From: Burkholderiaceae bacterium
Lineage (GTDB): Bacteria; Pseudomonadota; Gammaproteobacteria; Burkholderiales; Burkholderiaceae_C
DNA: 35,207 bases
Assembly: GCA_016790515.1 (NCBI GenBank)
Contig: JAEUOY010000040.1
Span: forward strand, 1 to 35,207
Direction of reading: 5' to 3'
This document shows, one piece after another, positions 32,222 to 35,207 of this stretch. The notes beneath the pieces were generated by a model. That model saw nothing but the letters and a program-made list of their open reading frames with translations. It had not been told where the DNA came from and made no database searches. The first letter of the stretch is position 1. Each line of letters begins with the position of its first letter. The translations under genes and the position numbers were made by a program.

Positions 32222-32251
32222 TGTAAGGAAGCGATCCCGTCGCACGTCTAA
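32222..32251 (+). promoter_or_regulatory. Candidate ECF-sigma promoter of the bufferin operon
   Basis: TGTAAGG (32222-32228), a 16-base spacer, then CGTCTAA (32245-32251). Alternatives such as GGAA for the -35 give poorer spacing. Bufferin operons of this type are often ECF-controlled (Caulobacter SigF uses GTAACC-N16-CGAA). The remainder of the 263-base gap after hsdS shows no convincing gene. No sigma/anti-sigma pair is in view. Confidence 0.55.
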
Positions 32252-32347
32252 TCGCGGCAAGAGCAACGCCCCAGGCGCCGCTCGATGCCTGCGAGACCGG
32301 CCGCCTGCGCGGCCGACCCCTGCCAACCCGTCCCGATGGAGAGTCCG

Positions 32348-32647
32348 ATGACCCCCGTATCCCGCCCGCTGCCCACCGTTGCCCTGGCCCTTGCGCTGGG
32401 TGCCGCCTTCGCCACGCTGCCCGCCGCGGCGCAGAACGCCGACAAGGAGAAGTGCTTCGGCGTCGCGATGAAGGGCAAGAACGACTGCGCCGCCGGCGCC
32501 GGCACCACCTGCGCCGGCACCTCCAAGGTCGACCACCAGGCCAATTCCTGGGCGTACGTGCCCAAGGGCACCTGCGAGAAGACGGCCTCGAAGACCTCGC
32601 CGACCGGCTTCGGCCAGATGAAGGAGTTCAAGGCGAAGGCGGCCTGA
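32348..32647 (+). CDS. bufA1: Bufferin-1 precursor (DUF2282, copper-binding RiPP)
   Basis: A 99-residue secreted precursor. Signal peptide residues 1-29 end at PAAAQ. The mature part has the four family cysteines Cys36, Cys47, Cys55 and Cys76 ([31 protein letters not shown]). In characterised bufferins the middle two cysteines are converted to thiooxazole rings by the BufB-BufC pair and the product binds copper in the periplasm. The start is ATG at 32348 with GGAGA upstream; ATG at 32336 is less likely. First gene of bufA1-bufB-bufC-bufD. Confidence 0.92.
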   Translation: MTPVSRPLPTVALALALGAAFATLPAAAQNADKEKCFGVAMKGKNDCAAGAGTTCAGTSKVDHQANSWAYVPKGTCEKTASKTSPTGFGQMKEFKAKAA

Positions 32648-32677
32648 AGCCGACGCCACGGCCCGACCGGACCGGCG

Positions 32678-33562
32678 ATGATGAGCGACGCGCTGCCCGC
32701 AAGGGCCGGCATCGGCCTGAAGCCCCAGCACTTCCGCGAGGTGCTGGCGTCGCGGCCCGACGTCGGCTTCTTCGAGGTGCATGCCGAGAACTACATGGTC
32801 GACGGCGGGCCGTTCCACCACTTCCTCGGCCGCATCCGCGAGCAGTACGCGCTGACGCTGCACGGCGTGGGGCTGTCGATCGGCGGCGAGGCGCCGCCGG
32901 ACGAGGCTCACCTGGACCGGCTGGACGCGTTGATCCGGCGCTATCAGCCGGCGCTGTTCTCCGAGCACCTGGCCTGGTCCGGCCACGGCGGCGTGTTCTT
33001 CAACGACCTGCTGCCGCTGGCCTACGACCGCGCGACGCTGGCGCGTGTCTGCGAACACATCGACCGCGTGCAGCAGCGGCTACGCCGCCGTCTGCTGCTG
33101 GAGAATCCGTCGACCTATGTCGAGTTCGCCGCCTCGACGATGGACGAGGCCGGCTTCCTGCGCGAGGTGGTGCGCCGCACCGGCTGCGGCCTGTTGCTGG
33201 ACGTGAACAACGCCCATGTCTCGTGCGTCAACCATGGCCGCGATCCGTACGCCTTCATCGCCGGCCTGCCGCTGCAGGCCGTCGGCCAGATCCACCTGGC
33301 GGGCTTCAGCCGCGACCGGGATGCAGCCGGCGCGCCGCTGCTGATCGACAGCCACGGCGCGCCGGTGGCCGACGAGGTGTGGGCGCTGTATGCCGACGTG
33401 ATCGCCCGGCTGGGCCCGGGCGGCGCGCTGCCGACGCTGCTCGAACGCGACAACGACGTGCCGCCGCTGGCCGCGCTGCTGGCCGAGGCGCGACAGGCTG
33501 AAACCCTGATGCGCAGGCCGTCGGCCTCGCCGCGCGATCGCGTCTGCGAGGCCGGCGTATGA
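32678..33562 (+). CDS. bufB: Multinuclear iron-dependent oxidase (MNIO/DUF692), BufB
   Basis: A 294-residue TIM-barrel enzyme of the DUF692/MNIO family. Candidate metal ligands are clustered on the expected strands: Glu33, His35, Glu37 and Asn38 in [10 protein letters not shown], His62 in [10 protein letters not shown], Glu96 and His97 in SEHLAW, Glu142-Asn143 in LENPSTY, Asp175-Asn177 in LLDVNNAH and His206 in IHLAGF. MNIO enzymes use a mixed-valent di-/tri-iron centre to modify cysteines of the precursor peptide. Its stop overlaps the bufC start (ATGA). Start at 32678 or 32681. Confidence 0.93.
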   Translation: MMSDALPARAGIGLKPQHFREVLASRPDVGFFEVHAENYMVDGGPFHHFLGRIREQYALTLHGVGLSIGGEAPPDEAHLDRLDALIRRYQPALFSEHLAWSGHGGVFFNDLLPLAYDRATLARVCEHIDRVQQRLRRRLLLENPSTYVEFAASTMDEAGFLREVVRRTGCGLLLDVNNAHVSCVNHGRDPYAFIAGLPLQAVGQIHLAGFSRDRDAAGAPLLIDSHGAPVADEVWALYADVIARLGPGGALPTLLERDNDVPPLAALLAEARQAETLMRRPSASPRDRVCEAGV

Positions 33563-34350
33563 GCCAGGCCGAGTTCGCCGCCGCGCTGCGTGGGCCCGCG
33601 GCGCCCTGTCCGGCCGGGCTGCGCGCCTGGAACGGCTCCGATCCGGCGCTGCGCTTCGCGGTCCACCGCAACAACGTCGTCAGTGGCCTGATCGACGCGC
33701 TGGCAGAGGGCTTTCCGGTCACCCAGGCGCTGGTCGGCAGCGAGTTCTTCCGCGCGATGGCCGCTCATTTTGTGCGCCAGCATCTGCCGCGGTCGCCGGT
33801 GCTGGCGCACTATGGCGAGGATTTGCCGGACTTCATCGCCGGCTTCGAGCCGGCGCGGCCGCTGCCCTACCTGGCCGACGTCGCCCGGCTCGAACGTGCG
33901 CGCGTGCGGGCCTTCCACGCCGCCGACGTGCCGCCGCTGGCCGCCGAGGCGGTCGGCGCCGCGCTGGCACGGATCGACCGCGTCGATGCCCTGTGCGCGC
34001 TTGCCCACCCCTCGGTCTCGCTGCTGGTGTCGCCCTATGCGGTGGTATCGCTGTGGGCGGCGCACCAGGTCGACGACCCCGAGGCGCTCGCGGCGGTCGA
34101 CCCCGGCGTTGCCGAATCGGCGCTGGTGCTGCGCGACGGACTGGACGTGCTGGTGCTTCGGCTGGCGCCCGGCTTTGCCCGATTCTTCGGCGCGCTGCTG
34201 GGCGGCGTGCCGCTGGCCGAGGCGAACGCCGCGGCCGCAGCCGACGCGGGGGGCCAGGGTGCCGCCTTCGACCTGACCGCGGCGCTGACGCTGGCTGCGC
34301 GTCACGGCGCCTTCACGGCCCTGCGCGATCGCGACGAGGAGCTTCGATGA
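33559..34350 (+). CDS. bufC: BufB partner protein (DUF2063), BufC
   Basis: A 263-residue protein with the DUF2063 N-terminal domain ([32 protein letters not shown], then [12 protein letters not shown]). These proteins bind the precursor and present it to the MNIO enzyme. It overlaps bufB at its start and the DoxX gene at its end by four bases each, so translation is coupled throughout. The C-terminal half ([15 protein letters not shown]) resembles the RRE-like/partner domain of related systems. Confidence 0.9.
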   Translation: MSQAEFAAALRGPAAPCPAGLRAWNGSDPALRFAVHRNNVVSGLIDALAEGFPVTQALVGSEFFRAMAAHFVRQHLPRSPVLAHYGEDLPDFIAGFEPARPLPYLADVARLERARVRAFHAADVPPLAAEAVGAALARIDRVDALCALAHPSVSLLVSPYAVVSLWAAHQVDDPEALAAVDPGVAESALVLRDGLDVLVLRLAPGFARFFGALLGGVPLAEANAAAAADAGGQGAAFDLTAALTLAARHGAFTALRDRDEELR

Positions 34351-34889
34351 TCGACACGACGACCACCGCTGCACGCAGCACCGCCTCCGAGGCCGCTGCG
34401 CGGTCGCCGGCCCGGCTGTACGCCAGGCTGACGCACCTGCTGCAGCGCATCCCGCACAGCGCGGTCGCGCTGCTGGCCCGGTTCTCGATCGCCGCGGTGT
34501 TCTGGCAATCGGGCCAGACCAAGGTCGAGGGCTTCGCGCTGAACCTCGTCAGCGGCGAGTTCACGCTGGGTTGGCCGCGGCTGTCCGACTCGGCGCTGGC
34601 GCTGTTCCGCGACGAGTACCGGCTGCCGCTGCTGGCGCCCGAACTGGCCGCGCCGTTGGCGGCCATCGCCGAGCACCTGCTGCCGCTGGCGCTGCTGCTC
34701 GGGCTGGCGACCCGGCTGTCGGCGCTGGGCCTGCTGGGCATGACGGCGGTGATCCAGGTCTTCGTCTACCCGGGCGCCTATGCCACCCATGGCACCTGGG
34801 CCGCGCTGCTGCTGTACCTGATGGTCCAAGGGCCCGGCAGCTTGTCGATGGACCATGGGCTGGCCCGCATCACGGCCACCCGGCATTGA
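34347..34889 (+). CDS. bufD: DoxX-family membrane protein, BufD
   Basis: A 180-residue inner-membrane protein of the DoxX family with four helices; RFSIAAVFWQSGQTKVEGF opens the family domain and FVYPGAYATHGTWAALLLYLM is the last helix region. DoxX proteins are regular members of bufferin operons; their role is not settled. The start overlaps bufC (ATGA). Confidence 0.9.
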   Translation: MIDTTTTAARSTASEAAARSPARLYARLTHLLQRIPHSAVALLARFSIAAVFWQSGQTKVEGFALNLVSGEFTLGWPRLSDSALALFRDEYRLPLLAPELAAPLAAIAEHLLPLALLLGLATRLSALGLLGMTAVIQVFVYPGAYATHGTWAALLLYLMVQGPGSLSMDHGLARITATRH

Positions 34890-34899
34890 TCCAGCGCAA
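34886..34899 (+). promoter_or_regulatory. Weak FNR/CRP-type box upstream of narK
   Basis: TTGAT-CCAG-CGCAA has a perfect left half of the FNR site (TTGAT-N4-ATCAA) and three of five bases on the right. It overlaps the bufD stop and lies 153 bases before narK. narK is commonly oxygen-regulated, but this match is marginal. Confidence 0.25.
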
Positions 34900-35052
34900 G
34901 TTCTGAGCCGATAGCGGGCCGAGTAGTTCTTCGGAACTAGGCCGCCGCGCCGCGCCCTAGTCCTTCTGCCACCGGCCGATGCTTCGCCCGGCGGATGTTC
35001 GCCGTCGCGCGAACGGTCGACAGTCCTGTCATCGCATCAGACAGGTCTCGTC
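34890..35052 (+). promoter_or_regulatory. Structured leader before narK
   Basis: Besides the UUCG hairpin, ACTAGG (34936-34941) can pair with CCTAGT (34956-34961), competing with it for the same ACTA. GTTCGC (34997-35002) pairs with GCGAAC (35009-35014) around a six-base loop. CCTGTC (35025-35030) pairs with GACAGG (35040-35045), which covers the AGG that would serve as ribosome-binding site for narK. No coding potential seen. Confidence 0.4.
34924..34939 (+). terminator. UUCG-tetraloop hairpin after the bufferin operon
   Basis: TAGTTC-TTCG-GAACTA has a perfect six-pair stem closed by C(UUCG)G, an exceptionally stable loop, and further GGCC pairing flanks it after a bulge. There is no T-run. 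It may terminate the bufferin transcript or be part of the narK leader. Confidence 0.45.
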
Positions 35053-35207
35053 ATGACCGCCCATCCCCGTACCAAACCGATCCCGCGCCAGGCCTGGTCG
35101 GTGCTGATCGTCAGCACCCTGGCCTTCACCGTCTGCTTCATGGTGTGGATGATGTTCGGCGTCATCGGCATCCCGCTGAAGAAGACGCTGGGCCTGAACG
35201 CCACCGA
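35053..35207 (+). CDS. narK: NarK-type nitrate/nitrite transporter, 5' part only
   Basis: The first 51 codons run off the window. The protein begins MTAHPRTKPIPRQAWSVL, followed by STLAFTVCFMVWMMFGVIGI and PLKKTLGLN, the first membrane helix and following loop characteristic of NarK/NasA-type MFS nitrate transporters. It is unrelated to the bufferin operon in function and probably starts a nitrate-respiration or assimilation cluster. Confidence 0.85.
   Translation, partial: MTAHPRTKPIPRQAWSVLIVSTLAFTVCFMVWMMFGVIGIPLKKTLGLNAT

Noticed and set aside
1-35207. CRISPR arrays, tRNA or rRNA genes, intact insertion sequences
   Set aside because: No regularly spaced direct repeats with unique spacers, no tRNA-like cloverleaf noticed by eye and no transposase motifs were seen in any frame.

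Overview
The window comes from a very GC-rich proteobacterium. Gene content and protein style (Rep_3-like initiator, type Ia ParA, bufferin operon, NarK, DUF2789, CaiB-type CoA-transferase) point to the Burkholderiales, probably the Leptothrix/Rubrivivax/Methylibium area; the exact genus is inference. The centre of the window is the replication and partition core of a secondary replicon (chromid or megaplasmid). It has a replication initiator gene (9617-10987, minus), a 0.5 kb intergenic origin region with iteron-like repeats about 22 bp apart, parA-parB on the plus strand, four palindromes with the core GGCAACC-N-GGTTGCC that look like centromere sites, and a tyrosine recombinase gene with a dif-like inverted repeat just upstream.

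Region by region. (a) 13-8284: a seven-gene minus-strand operon encodes a peptide-type ABC importer (binding protein, two permeases, two ATPases), a PLP-dependent D-amino-acid deaminase and an RpiR regulator. A RidA enamine/imine deaminase gene is divergent to it. Two identical-format operators (TGAAA-N5-TTTCA) sit in the divergent promoter region. The proposed logic is uptake, deamination, detoxification of the reactive imine, and control by RpiR. (b) 8312-9511: a class III CoA-transferase gene. (c) 9512-15970: rep, origin, parAB, centromere-like sites, recombinase and candidate crossover site. (d) 15970-17530: a universal-stress-protein remnant and an MFS transporter. (e) 17658-22568: a plus-strand copper-handling cluster with two small secreted proteins, a TolC-like lipoprotein, a Tat-exported multicopper oxidase, a cupredoxin, a CusF-like chaperone and a DUF2789 protein. 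(f) 22590-24166: a DUF35 zinc-ribbon protein plus a thiolase-like protein lacking the usual cysteines. (g) 24418-25196: a small cupin and a DUF3303 protein. (h) 25363-32084: a type I restriction-modification operon, hsdR-hsdM-(DUF1016/YhcG nuclease)-hsdS. (i) 32348-34889: a bufferin operon, bufA1-bufB-bufC-bufD, behind an ECF-like promoter; bufferins are ribosomally made, post-translationally modified copper-binding peptides. (j) 35053-end: the start of a NarK-type nitrate/nitrite transporter behind a structured leader.

The copper cluster and the bufferin operon are two separate copper defences on one replicon. The features I consider least described are the centromere-like palindromes, the iteron pattern, the dif-like site paired with its recombinase gene, the twin palindromes inside the DUF1016 gene, and the pair of RpiR-type operators about eight helical turns apart. 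Functions are assigned by motif reading only; no database search was possible.
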